Source of the DNA: Siculibacillus sp. | GTDB taxonomy: Bacteria > Pseudomonadota > Alphaproteobacteria > Rhizobiales > Ancalomicrobiaceae | DNA: 61,669 nt | NCBI GenBank assembly: GCA_030247555.1 | Contig: JAOTSD010000016.1 | Span: 1 to 61,669, forward strand | Direction of reading: 5' to 3' | Shown: positions 18,358 through 26,123 of the stretch, piece by piece | Numbering within the stretch: the stretch's first letter is position 1 | Layout of the letters: each line of letters opens with the position of its first letter | Notes under the pieces: generated by a model | What the model was told of the DNA's origin: nothing | The model's input: only the letters and a program-made list of their open reading frames with translations | Database searches by the model: none | Position numbers and translations under genes: made by a program

Positions 18358-19544
18358 CCGTCTTCACCCCCGCCTCGCTGCGCCGCTCCGCCCGGCACTG
18401 GCCGTTCCACCCGATCGGCCTGCCCGGAATCATCGCGCGGCAGGACTTCCGCGGGCAGTTGCTCTTCGTCGTCTCGGTGCAGATCGTGCTCCTGCTGGTG
18501 GCGATCTCGCTCGATCTCGCCCGCTTCTTCGATCAGGTGATCTCCTCGGTACCGGAGGGCGGCTTCTTCGCCGTGACGGCGCGGCTGGCCTGGTATCTCG
18601 GCCTGCGCATCGTCGACATGGTGACCCGGTTGATGCCGATCGCCGTGTTCGTCGGCGTCCTCGCCTTCGAACTGTGGTCGGTGCTCACCCGTCGACGGGC
18701 GATCCACTGGGTCTCGGGACGCCATCCGATGCGGGTGCTGATGCCCGCCGCCGCGGTCGGACTGGTCCTCGCCCCGCTCCAGTATGCCCTGGAGACCGAT
18801 TGGCGACCCGCCGCCGTCCTCGCCCAGGCCGCGGCCAAGCTCGGCACCTATGGCGCTCAGTTCGAACGCAACCGTCCGCGCAAGCCGGTGTGGTTCATGT
18901 CGGGCGACCGGCTCGTCCACGCCGAGGTGCGCTACGGACCGCCGGCGACGCTCGTCGACGTCGACGTCTATCGCCTCGACGACAAGGGCCGCGTCCGCGA
19001 CCTGATCCGCGCCGCCAGCGCCGAACCCTCGGGTACGGTCGACGTCTGGCGCTTCCGGAACGCCAAACGGTGGACCCGCGACGCCGACGACCCGATGGCG
19101 ATGCGCGTCACGGTCACGCCCGGTGAGGAACTCCTCACCATCCCGCTGCACCCGCTCGCCGTCACCCACATGGGCGTGCCGGCGAAATACGTTCCCGATG
19201 GCGACCTGCGCGCCATCGTCGCTTCCGGCACCGACATGCTGGTCGGAGCCGAGCATCGCGTCTGGCTGGAGGTGCGCCGCGCCAACACCCTGATGCCGCT
19301 GGCCATGGCGCTTCTGGCGGCGACCGTGTCGCTCTTCGCCGGGGCTCGGCGGCCGGGCCTGCCGGTGCTCGTCGTCTGCATCTTCACCGGCTACACCATC
19401 CACGTCGCCGTTCGCGTCTTCATCGCCGCCGGCGAACTCGACATCCTCTCGCCGGTCGGCTCGGCGTGGATCCCGGTGGCGATCGCCTCCGTCGGAGTAC
19501 CGCTCTTCGCGGCCGTGGCCGCGTTGCGGGATTGGCGGGCGTGA
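18354..19544 (+). CDS. LptG-like permease (YjgP/YjgQ family)
   Basis: This 396-aa partner of the upstream permease starts at TTG 18354, which overlaps the LptF-like stop; the in-frame upstream frame is a shadow. It has an amphipathic N-terminal helix, then membrane segments around residues 40-60 and 85-110, a periplasmic jellyroll, and three C-terminal segments. GRHPMRVLMP corresponds to the coupling region. It is strongly diverged from textbook LptG, consistent with a paralogous exporter. No lptB or lptC gene is seen nearby, so it would borrow the housekeeping ATPase or use one encoded elsewhere. Confidence 0.72.
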   Translation: MTVFTPASLRRSARHWPFHPIGLPGIIARQDFRGQLLFVVSVQIVLLLVAISLDLARFFDQVISSVPEGGFFAVTARLAWYLGLRIVDMVTRLMPIAVFVGVLAFELWSVLTRRRAIHWVSGRHPMRVLMPAAAVGLVLAPLQYALETDWRPAAVLAQAAAKLGTYGAQFERNRPRKPVWFMSGDRLVHAEVRYGPPATLVDVDVYRLDDKGRVRDLIRAASAEPSGTVDVWRFRNAKRWTRDADDPMAMRVTVTPGEELLTIPLHPLAVTHMGVPAKYVPDGDLRAIVASGTDMLVGAEHRVWLEVRRANTLMPLAMALLAATVSLFAGARRPGLPVLVVCIFTGYTIHVAVRVFIAAGELDILSPVGSAWIPVAIASVGVPLFAAVAALRDWRA

Positions 19545-19696
19545 CCGACCCGCGCGCCGGGGGACTTGGGAGCGTGGCGGCGCTGGGTCGCGGGCCGGGC
19601 GAGGTGGACTTCGCGCGCGCCCTCCACTATCCCTGAGCCCTCGGCCGCCGTCCGTCGCCGGTGCCGCCCATCGTCGCAAGATCGGACCTTCCGAGA

Positions 19697-20539
19697 ATGG
19701 CCCCCGCCCGCTCGATCCCGCGCCTCGACCGCTCCCTGCTCGAGTGGCTCCTCTTCGCCCCGGTCGCCGGCATCGTCGCGGTACCGGCCATCGTCGTGCC
19801 GGCGATCATCTGGGCGCGCATCGCGTTCCATAACCTTCATCCGAATGCCGATCCCGGCTCCTACCTCACCATCAGCCGCGCCATCTCCGACCCGGCGATC
19901 GGCGAACCCTTCGCCTTCTGGGTGACGATCGCGGCGGTGCTGCTGTGGATCTCGGTGCACGCCATCCTTTGGATGTTCATCGCCCAACACCCCGGCCGGC
20001 CGGCGATCTCGACGGCCCGGGACCGCGCCTCGCGGCTCCTCTGGGCGGCCATGTGGGTGACGATGACGGCCACCTGCATCGGCATGGTGATGCTGTCCCA
20101 CTTCCGCTTGGGTGACGGCCCCGCCGGTCATCGCCTGCACATGATCGGCAGCTACGTCTTCTTCGCCGGTCAGGCGGTCACCATCCTCTTCGCCGCGGTC
20201 TACAACGGCTTGATCGCGCGGGCGCCGTCGCTCCTCGGCACCGCCGTGTTCACGCACCGCGCCCGCGCCCGTTCCGGCGTGGCGGTGTTCCTCGCGGCGG
20301 TGCTCTACGGCCTGCTCTTCCGCGTCAAGTCGATGGATTTCGGCGATGCGACGGCGTGGGTGATCACCGCCTACGTCGAGTTGGAGACGATCCTGATCAT
20401 CGTCTTCCTCGCCTATCTGGCGGCGTTCCTCGTCGACGTGGCGCGGTTCGTCGCGACCCCGGCGTCGGGCGCACGGGCCGCGGCGGCGGTCGGTGACGAG
20501 ACGGCTTCCGAAGAGGGCGTGCCCGATCCCGTCGGTTGA
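19697..20539 (+). CDS. polytopic membrane protein, possibly Frag1/DRAM/Sfk1-like
   Basis: This 280-aa protein has about six transmembrane segments. ISRAISDPAIGEPFAFW lies after the first segment, and GHRLHMIGSYVFFAGQAVTILFAA in the middle. The layout resembles the Frag1/DRAM/Sfk1 superfamily, whose eukaryotic members (PGAP2, Sfk1) act in GPI/ceramide remodelling and phosphoinositide control; this link is tentative. It follows the LptFG-like genes by 152 bases on the same strand. ATG 19697 is preferred over GTG 19661, though neither has a strong ribosome site. If not Frag1-like, it is simply an unrecognised membrane protein of the island. Confidence 0.5.
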   Translation: MAPARSIPRLDRSLLEWLLFAPVAGIVAVPAIVVPAIIWARIAFHNLHPNADPGSYLTISRAISDPAIGEPFAFWVTIAAVLLWISVHAILWMFIAQHPGRPAISTARDRASRLLWAAMWVTMTATCIGMVMLSHFRLGDGPAGHRLHMIGSYVFFAGQAVTILFAAVYNGLIARAPSLLGTAVFTHRARARSGVAVFLAAVLYGLLFRVKSMDFGDATAWVITAYVELETILIIVFLAYLAAFLVDVARFVATPASGARAAAAVGDETASEEGVPDPVG

Positions 20540-20578
20540 TCGCGCCCGCATCGGATCGGGGCGTGCGGCGGCGGCCGT

Positions 20579-21247
20579 TCAGGCCCGATCGGCCGCCTCC
20601 GGCCGGGGACGACGCGGCGGCAGCGGGTCGGTCTCGTCGACACGGCGCAGCATGGTCCAGGCCCGTCGCGCCCGCTGCAGAGCGGTGAACTGGGTGAGCG
20701 CGGCGTAGATCCACAGACCGCCGACCAACGCGCGTTGCTCGAGCCCCATCGAGCGGAACAGCGATCCCGAGAGGATCATCAGGGCGCAGAGGAAGATGAT
20801 GCGTTCCTGGCGCTCGAAGAGATCCGGCCAGCGGTCGTTGTCGACCGGGATCTCGATCGCGGTGCGGGCCTTGGCGTAGCTGGTCAGATAGGCGCCGGAG
20901 AGGCCGAAGATCACCGCGACCCAAGCCTCGCTCGCCCAACCGAGGGCCAGCATCATGGCGAGTTCCTGGTAGCGGTCGACGATGGCGTCGAGATAGCCGC
21001 CGCGCCGGCTCGACAGGCCGGTCAGGCGCGCCACCGCGCCGTCCAGCGCATCGAAGGCGAAGGCGACCACGAGGCCGACGCCGAGGATGACCGTCGAGCG
21101 GTGGAGCGCGAAGGCGGCGACGTTGAGCGCGACGAGAACGAGACCGATCAGCGTCACCTGATTGGGCGTCACCCCGGTCGCCGCCAGCGGCCGGGCGAGC
21201 CGCTCCCACAAGGGATCGATGTGGGTCTTGAACAGGCCGTCGATCAT
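20579..21247 (-). CDS. CDP-alcohol phosphatidyltransferase, inositol-phosphate (PIP synthase) type
   Basis: This 222-aa membrane enzyme has the full CDP-alcohol motif D66-x2-D69-G-x2-A-R-x8-G83-x3-D87-x3-D91. Further on, SYAKAR (123-128) and FERQERIIF (144-152) match the SY-x-KAR...ER-x-ER pattern of mycobacterial PgsA1 and archaeal inositol-phosphate transferases, in which these basic residues bind inositol phosphate. That favours transfer of inositol-phosphate from CDP-lipid rather than glycerol-phosphate. The lipid could be diacylglycerol or ceramide-like. The ATG at 21247 overlaps the FGGY kinase stop as ATGA and has GGAGGGGG upstream. Confidence 0.85.
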   Translation of the reverse strand: MIDGLFKTHIDPLWERLARPLAATGVTPNQVTLIGLVLVALNVAAFALHRSTVILGVGLVVAFAFDALDGAVARLTGLSSRRGGYLDAIVDRYQELAMMLALGWASEAWVAVIFGLSGAYLTSYAKARTAIEIPVDNDRWPDLFERQERIIFLCALMILSGSLFRSMGLEQRALVGGLWIYAALTQFTALQRARRAWTMLRRVDETDPLPPRRPRPEAADRA

Positions 21248-22872
21248 CGTCCGCCCCCTCCGAACTCGCCGATGCCGGCATGACGCCGCCGCGACCACGG
21301 CAACACCCAACGCCGCGCCGAGGTGAACTCGGCGAAGCGCAGATCGAAGAAGCGCTTCTCCCGCGGATCGGGCCGGTATTCGCGCGCATCGGTCCTCACC
21401 GCCGCCCGGATCGCGGCGAGCGGATCCTTCGCCCAGCCGAGCGCCGGCGCGGCGAAGGCCGCCGCCCCGACCAGGCCGGCGAAGCGCGGCGTCACGACCA
21501 CCACGGTGCGGCCGGTCGCGTCGGCCAGCGCCTGAGCGAATTCGGGGCTCTGGCCGACGCCGCCGACGAGCGGCAGCGGCGGCTCCTCGCGCACCCCGCG
21601 CTCGCGCCCGACCACCTCGAGCGCCCAACGCAGGTTGAGGACGGTTCCGTCGATCACGGCGCGGATCAAGGTCTCGCGGGTGTGACCGAAACGCAGGCCG
21701 AGAAGCGTACCGCGCAGACGATGGTCGTCGATCGGGCAGCGCTCGCCGGCGAGCCAGGGCAGGAACAGCGGGTCGTCGAGATCGCGCTTCGCCGCACTCG
21801 CGATGAAGTCGCCGATGTCGTCCTCGAGATGCCCGCCGAGGCCGGCCAGCACCTCGCTCAGCCAATGAAAGGCGCCGCCGCAGGTCTCCTGGGTGGCGAT
21901 CAGGAGCGGCCGGAAACCGACCGGGCTGGCCACCGTTGCATAGGAATGACGGGCGCTCACCCGCCGATCGGGGAAGAAGCCGCCGACCCAGGAGCTCGTT
22001 CCGGCGCAGACGTGCAACTCGCCGTACTCGACCGCGCCCGAGCCGAGCGCCGTCGCCGTCACGTCGCCGCAACCGGCGACGACCGGCAAGCCCAAGGGAA
22101 GATCGAGTTCCGCGGCCGCCTGCGCCGTCAGTCCTCCGACGACGTCGCTGCCGTCGACGATCTCCGGCATGAGGTCGCGCGGCACGCCGATCATGCGGCA
22201 CAGCCGCTCCGACCAACCCTCACGGCCCTGCCGCGTGTCCATCAACCAGGTGAGATTGGCGCTGTCGGCGGTGGTGACGAAGCGTCCGGCGGCACGGTGG
22301 ACGAGCCAGTCGCGCACGTCGAGGATCTTGGCCGTCGCCGCCCAGATCTCCGGCTCGTGCTCGCGCACCCACACCATCTTGCTCGGCGGGTCCATGCCGT
22401 TGCGCGGCGGGCCGCCGTTGGCGATGGCGAGCCAGGCGATCGCCTTGGGGATGTTGTAGCCGAAGGCTTCGGGAAAACCGCCGACGACAGAGCGGGTGAT
22501 GTCGGCGGCGCGCTTGTCGAGCCAGATGATCGCCGGGCGGAGCGGATGGCCGGCGGCATCGACACAGACGACGCCACACATCTGTGCGGAGAAGGCGATG
22601 GCGCCGATGCGCTCGGCGAGGTCGGGGACGCGGACGCGCAGATCGGCAACCGCCCGGACGAAGGCCGACCACCAGTCGCCGGGCCGCTGTTCGGCGTACA
22701 TCGGAGCCGGCCGGGAGAGCGGATAGTTCTCGACCGTGACGGCGACGAGCGTCGAGGAGCGGTCGACGACCCCCACCTTGACGCCCCCGGTGCCGAAATC
22801 GGCGGTCAGAACATAAGTCGGCGCACCCCTGTCGGGCGCTCGTCGGTTTTCCACCGGGCAGGTCTCGTCCAC
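21244..22872 (-). CDS. FGGY-family carbohydrate kinase (xylulokinase-like) in the lipid operon
   Basis: This 542-aa sugar or polyol kinase of the FGGY fold has phosphate-1 loop ADFGTGGVKVG (24-34), substrate-side IIWLDKRAAD, phosphate-2 loop GCGDVTATALGSG with HVCAGTSSWVGG, and adenosine loop LVGGVGQSPEFAQALADATG. The family phosphorylates xylulose, glycerol, gluconate and related polyols. No pentose pathway genes are near; it is coupled to the PIP-synthase-like gene (ATGA) and lies 90 bases after the serine-palmitoyltransferase-like gene. A role in phosphorylating the head-group polyol is a hypothesis. The start at GTG 22872 lacks a strong ribosome site; a second GTG seven codons later is possible. 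Confidence 0.8.
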   Translation of the reverse strand: MDETCPVENRRAPDRGAPTYVLTADFGTGGVKVGVVDRSSTLVAVTVENYPLSRPAPMYAEQRPGDWWSAFVRAVADLRVRVPDLAERIGAIAFSAQMCGVVCVDAAGHPLRPAIIWLDKRAADITRSVVGGFPEAFGYNIPKAIAWLAIANGGPPRNGMDPPSKMVWVREHEPEIWAATAKILDVRDWLVHRAAGRFVTTADSANLTWLMDTRQGREGWSERLCRMIGVPRDLMPEIVDGSDVVGGLTAQAAAELDLPLGLPVVAGCGDVTATALGSGAVEYGELHVCAGTSSWVGGFFPDRRVSARHSYATVASPVGFRPLLIATQETCGGAFHWLSEVLAGLGGHLEDDIGDFIASAAKRDLDDPLFLPWLAGERCPIDDHRLRGTLLGLRFGHTRETLIRAVIDGTVLNLRWALEVVGRERGVREEPPLPLVGGVGQSPEFAQALADATGRTVVVVTPRFAGLVGAAAFAAPALGWAKDPLAAIRAAVRTDAREYRPDPREKRFFDLRFAEFTSARRWVLPWSRRRHAGIGEFGGGGR

Positions 22873-22962
22873 GTTACGCGCGCCGTTTCTACGCCGTCGC
22901 CGATGAGCCGTGCAAGCTCTCGTCCGGCGGTCCGGCCGCGAGCCGCCCCTCGTCGGCGGCCT

Positions 22963-24150
22963 TCACGAGGCGAGCACGCCGATGGTGCGGTCGATCTCGT
23001 CCTCGGTGTGTTCGGCCGAGAGGAAGAAGCGAATGCGCGGAGCGTCCTGAGGGACGCCGACCTGAACGACAGGCGGGGCATAGATCCCCACCCGCAACAG
23101 CGCCGCCGCCTTGTCGAGGGTGGTCATGAAGTCGGAGAACAGGACGGGCACGATGGCGCAGCCCGTCGCCGCACCGGTCTCGAGACCGGCGGCTCGCGCC
23201 TTGGCGAGGAACATCTGCGAATTGCGACGCAGGCGCGCGACGCGTTGCGGCTCGTCGACGATCACCTTCAGCGCCGCGTGGGCACCGGCGGTCACCGCCG
23301 GCGACAGGCCGACCGAATAGACGAAGCCCGGCAGAGTGAAACGCAACAGATCGATCGCCAGCCCGTGCGACAGAATGAAGCCGCCGGAGGAGCCGAGCGC
23401 CTTCGACAGGGTGCCGACGATGATGTCGATGCGCTTCGGATCTTCGCCGTAGTGCTCGGCGATGCCGCGCCCGGTCGGCCCCATGACGCCGAAGGAATGC
23501 GCCTCGTCGATCATCACCCAACCGCCGTGGCGGTCGCGGACCTCGAGCAAGCGGGGAAGTTCCACATGATCGCCGTCCATGCTGTAGAGGCTCTCGACCG
23601 CGATCAGGCAATTGCGGTGGCCGGCCCGCGCCGTCGCCAGAACGTGGTCGAGGTGATCGAGATCGTTGTGGCGGAAGGTCTTGACCGTCGCGCGCGTCGA
23701 TCGGCCACCCATCATGATGCTGTTGTGGGCGAATTCGTCGACGACCAGAAGATCGTCGCCCGACAGCAGATGTGGGATCAAAGACAGATTGGTCAGATAG
23801 CCGCTGACGAGGGTGAGCGCGGCCTCCATGCCGACGAATGCGGCCAGGTCCGTCTCGAACTCCTTGTGGAAATTGCGCTCGCCGCCGACGAGGCGCGAGC
23901 CGTTGACGCCGGTGCCCTGGGCGCGCACCGCATCGATCGCGGCGGCGCGAACGTCGGGATGGCGGGAAAGGCCGAGATAATCGTAGTTGCCGAAACTGGT
24001 GAAGCGTCCGCCGCGGGCCTCCACCGCGGCTTGGAGCCCGTCGACCTGCGCGAACCACGGATTGGCGCTTCCCAGCCCCTCGAGGAGGGGCTGTCCGGCG
24101 AGGCGCGCGCGCCGTTTGACGAACGCGCCGAAAGATAAGTTCGCAGACAT
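22963..24150 (-). CDS. spt: alpha-oxoamine synthase, serine palmitoyltransferase-like
   Basis: This 395-aa PLP enzyme joins an amino acid to an acyl thioester. Lys250 (GTLSKALGSSGG) is the Schiff-base lysine, DEAHSFG has Asp215 and His218, and His142 (DEFAHNSI) is the PLP-stacking His. The family includes BioF, KBL and SPT. SPT is favoured by context: the KDSR-like reductase, and an ACP transcribed divergently from it; no bio or tdh genes are present. MSANLSFGAF at 24150 is chosen over an upstream extension. Expected reaction: serine plus acyl-ACP/CoA gives 3-ketosphinganine. It heads the SPT-kinase-CDP-transferase operon. Confidence 0.83.
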   Translation of the reverse strand: MSANLSFGAFVKRRARLAGQPLLEGLGSANPWFAQVDGLQAAVEARGGRFTSFGNYDYLGLSRHPDVRAAAIDAVRAQGTGVNGSRLVGGERNFHKEFETDLAAFVGMEAALTLVSGYLTNLSLIPHLLSGDDLLVVDEFAHNSIMMGGRSTRATVKTFRHNDLDHLDHVLATARAGHRNCLIAVESLYSMDGDHVELPRLLEVRDRHGGWVMIDEAHSFGVMGPTGRGIAEHYGEDPKRIDIIVGTLSKALGSSGGFILSHGLAIDLLRFTLPGFVYSVGLSPAVTAGAHAALKVIVDEPQRVARLRRNSQMFLAKARAAGLETGAATGCAIVPVLFSDFMTTLDKAAALLRVGIYAPPVVQVGVPQDAPRIRFFLSAEHTEDEIDRTIGVLAS

Positions 24151-24569
24151 GATCACCCGAACAGGAAAAGAAAACGAGGCACCACACCGGCCTCGGTATC
24201 CGGCTCCGGCCGGATCCGATCGTCGATACCCTAAGGACACCCACCGCAGGGGGGAGAAGCCTCCCGGCCCGCGGTGCGGCCATCTATAACGCGCCCCACG
24301 GCCTCGGTCATCTCCGCAGAAGCCCGTCGCTTCGCCGCAGAGGCGAGAATGGCGTCAGGTGGATCCGGCACAAGCGTTTTTCGACGACGCCGGCGAACTC
24401 CCGACGATGAGGTTTTTCACCAATTCCCTTCACGGAACGTCCGGTTCGTGGTACGCGGCACCACGGGATGATGATGTGGTTCGCCGAGACCGGGACGCCC
24501 CGAGGTGTTCGTGTCTTCGCGGCAGGGGTGGGATGTGGGGCCGCGGCCGGCATCCGAGGGTAAGATTTC
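24151..24569. other. divergent control region between spt and the second ACP gene
   Basis: This 419-base region has two structures on the spt side. One is an inverted repeat, ATCCGG-6-CCGGAT, at 24198-24215, which is 48-65 bases before the spt start. The other is a two-part stem, CACCGC/GCGGTG at 24242-24276 with inner GGGAG/CTCCC. The repeat is suitable for a dimeric regulator. The ACP side ends with GAGGGTAAGATTTC before the ATG. I see no gene and no clear sigma-70 promoter. Confidence 0.45.
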
Positions 24570-24869
24570 ATGACTGACGTGATCGCCGGAGCGACCGAGA
24601 ACCTGTCGGATGAAGAGTCGTCGAAGATCGAGCGGCGGATCATCTCCTTCATTCAGAAAGAGATTCAGGACAAGTCGATCGTCCTGACGCGCGCCACTCG
24701 GCGCGAAGACGTGGCGATCGATTCCATCGACGTGGTCAACGTCGTCTTCGCCATCGAAGAGGAATTCGACGTCGAGATCGAGCTGACGCCCGATGCGCGG
24801 TTCGACACCGTCGGCGAGCTCGTCGACACGCTGATCCGGTTCATTCCGGAAGAAAAGCGTACCTGCTGA
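24570..24869 (+). CDS. acyl carrier protein (second), SPT-associated
   Basis: This is a 99-aa acyl carrier protein. Phosphopantetheine Ser52 lies in AIDSIDVVNVVFAIEEEFDVEI, a classical ACP recognition helix, and a longer N-terminal helix precedes it. An ACP beside serine palmitoyltransferase is a known arrangement in Caulobacter and other sphingolipid producers, where it delivers the acyl chain. It is transcribed away from spt and is coupled to the second ketosynthase by TGATG (24867-24871). Confidence 0.88.
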   Translation: MTDVIAGATENLSDEESSKIERRIISFIQKEIQDKSIVLTRATRREDVAIDSIDVVNVVFAIEEEFDVEIELTPDARFDTVGELVDTLIRFIPEEKRTC

Positions 24870-26083
24870 TGACCAACCCATCGCTCGATGTCACCGGGCG
24901 CGGCATCGTGTCGAGCCTGGGTCATTCGGTTGAGGATTTCGCCCGGGCGACCTTCGAGGGCCGTTCGGCCATCTCCACGATCGAGACGCCCGGCTTCTCG
25001 CTGCGCTTCGGCAATGGCGCGCCCATCCGCGATTTCGAGCCGGCGGCCCATTTCGACGACCGCACCATCTCGATGCTCGACCGCTTCGCCCAGTTCGCGA
25101 CGGTCGCGGCGCGGCAGGCCTGGGCCGAGAGCGGCATCGGCGCCTGCGACGTCGACCCGACGCGCATCGCCGTCGTCATCGGGACGGCCAACAGCGGCAT
25201 CGACATCCTCGACGTCGGGTTCCGCCGGATCTTCAAGACCGACAGCCGCATCCCGCCGCTGACCATTCCCCAGACCATGGGCAGCGCCCCGGCCAGTCGC
25301 ATCGCCCGCGAGATCGGCGCACGCGGCCCGGTCTTCGGCGTGACCAGCGCCTGCGCCTCGGCGGCTCACGCCATGCTGGTCGGTGCCTCGATGATCCGCT
25401 CCGGCCTCGTCGACGTCGCCCTGGTCGGCGGCACCGATTCCTGCTTCTCGGAGGGCTACCTGCGCGCTTGGGACGCGCTACGGGTGGTCTCCGGCGACAC
25501 CTGCCGTCCCTTCTCGATCGGCCGCAAGGGCCTGATCGTCGGCGAAGGCGCGGCGATGCTGGTGCTCGAACGGGCCGGACGCGCCGCGGCGCGCGGCGCC
25601 AGGCCGGTCGCCCGTCTGCTCGGCGGCGGCACGAGTTCGGATGCCGGCGATCTCGTCGCCCCCGATCCGAAGGGAATGGAACTCGCCATCCGCAGCGCCC
25701 TCGACGATGCCGGCATCGAGGCCTCCGCGATCGACTACGTCAACGCTCACGGCACCGGGACCGTCGCCAACGATCGGGCCGAGGCCGCGGCGATCCGGGC
25801 CGTCTTCGGTGACCGCGAGGAACAGGTTCCGGTCTCCTCGACCAAGTCGATGGTCGGCCACTCCATGGGCGCTTCGGGCGCGATCGAGGCGATCGCCACC
25901 ATCGCCGCGATCGAACACGGCATCGTTCCCCCGACGCTGAACTACCTCGGCCCCGATCCGGACGTCGGCATAGACCCGACGCCCGACGTGGCGCGACCGG
26001 CCCGCATCGACGTGGCGCTCTCCAATTCCTTCGCCTTCGGCGGCCTCAACGTGTCGCTGGTCTTCGGCCGCGCCGAAGGCTGA
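24869..26083 (+). CDS. beta-ketoacyl-ACP synthase, FabF type (second)
   Basis: This is a 404-aa condensing enzyme with catalytic Cys162 (TSACASA), His294 (NAHGTGT) and His331 (STKSMVGHSMGASG), so it is expected to be active. It resembles the first ketosynthase at 7712 in size and in the C-terminal SNSFAFGG motif, but the two differ across the first 130 residues, so they are not recent duplicates. It pairs with the SPT-associated ACP. Probable role: extending or priming the chain loaded onto that ACP. It ends 40 bases from the convergent glycosyltransferase. Confidence 0.88.
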   Translation: MTNPSLDVTGRGIVSSLGHSVEDFARATFEGRSAISTIETPGFSLRFGNGAPIRDFEPAAHFDDRTISMLDRFAQFATVAARQAWAESGIGACDVDPTRIAVVIGTANSGIDILDVGFRRIFKTDSRIPPLTIPQTMGSAPASRIAREIGARGPVFGVTSACASAAHAMLVGASMIRSGLVDVALVGGTDSCFSEGYLRAWDALRVVSGDTCRPFSIGRKGLIVGEGAAMLVLERAGRAAARGARPVARLLGGGTSSDAGDLVAPDPKGMELAIRSALDDAGIEASAIDYVNAHGTGTVANDRAEAAAIRAVFGDREEQVPVSSTKSMVGHSMGASGAIEAIATIAAIEHGIVPPTLNYLGPDPDVGIDPTPDVARPARIDVALSNSFAFGGLNVSLVFGRAEG

Positions 26084-26123
26084 CGGTCGGGGCTCGCGCG
26101 GTCGGGCGGCCGCCGGCTCGGGC

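Noticed and set aside
17206-19544. Ordinary housekeeping lptFG
   Set aside because: Not excluded, but the location inside the lipid island and the divergence from textbook LptG favour a paralogous pair. A genome search would settle it.
21244-22872. Xylulokinase of a pentose pathway
   Set aside because: No xylose isomerase, transporter or regulator near, and the gene is translationally coupled to a lipid enzyme. Kept as an FGGY kinase of unknown substrate.
21280-24138. Very long open frame (952 codons) on the plus strand opposite the kinase and SPT genes
   Set aside because: Shadow of the FGGY kinase and SPT genes: Arg/Gly/Ala/His-rich, no conserved motif, and both opposite-strand genes have full active sites. 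Similar long antisense frames at 53664-56561, 40408-41940 and 2550-4172 (upstream part) are rejected for the same reason.
22963-24150. BioF (biotin) or KBL reading of the alpha-oxoamine synthase
   Set aside because: No bio or tdh genes nearby, while an ACP and a KDSR-signature reductase are. SPT is the better reading, although the families overlap and the call is not certain.
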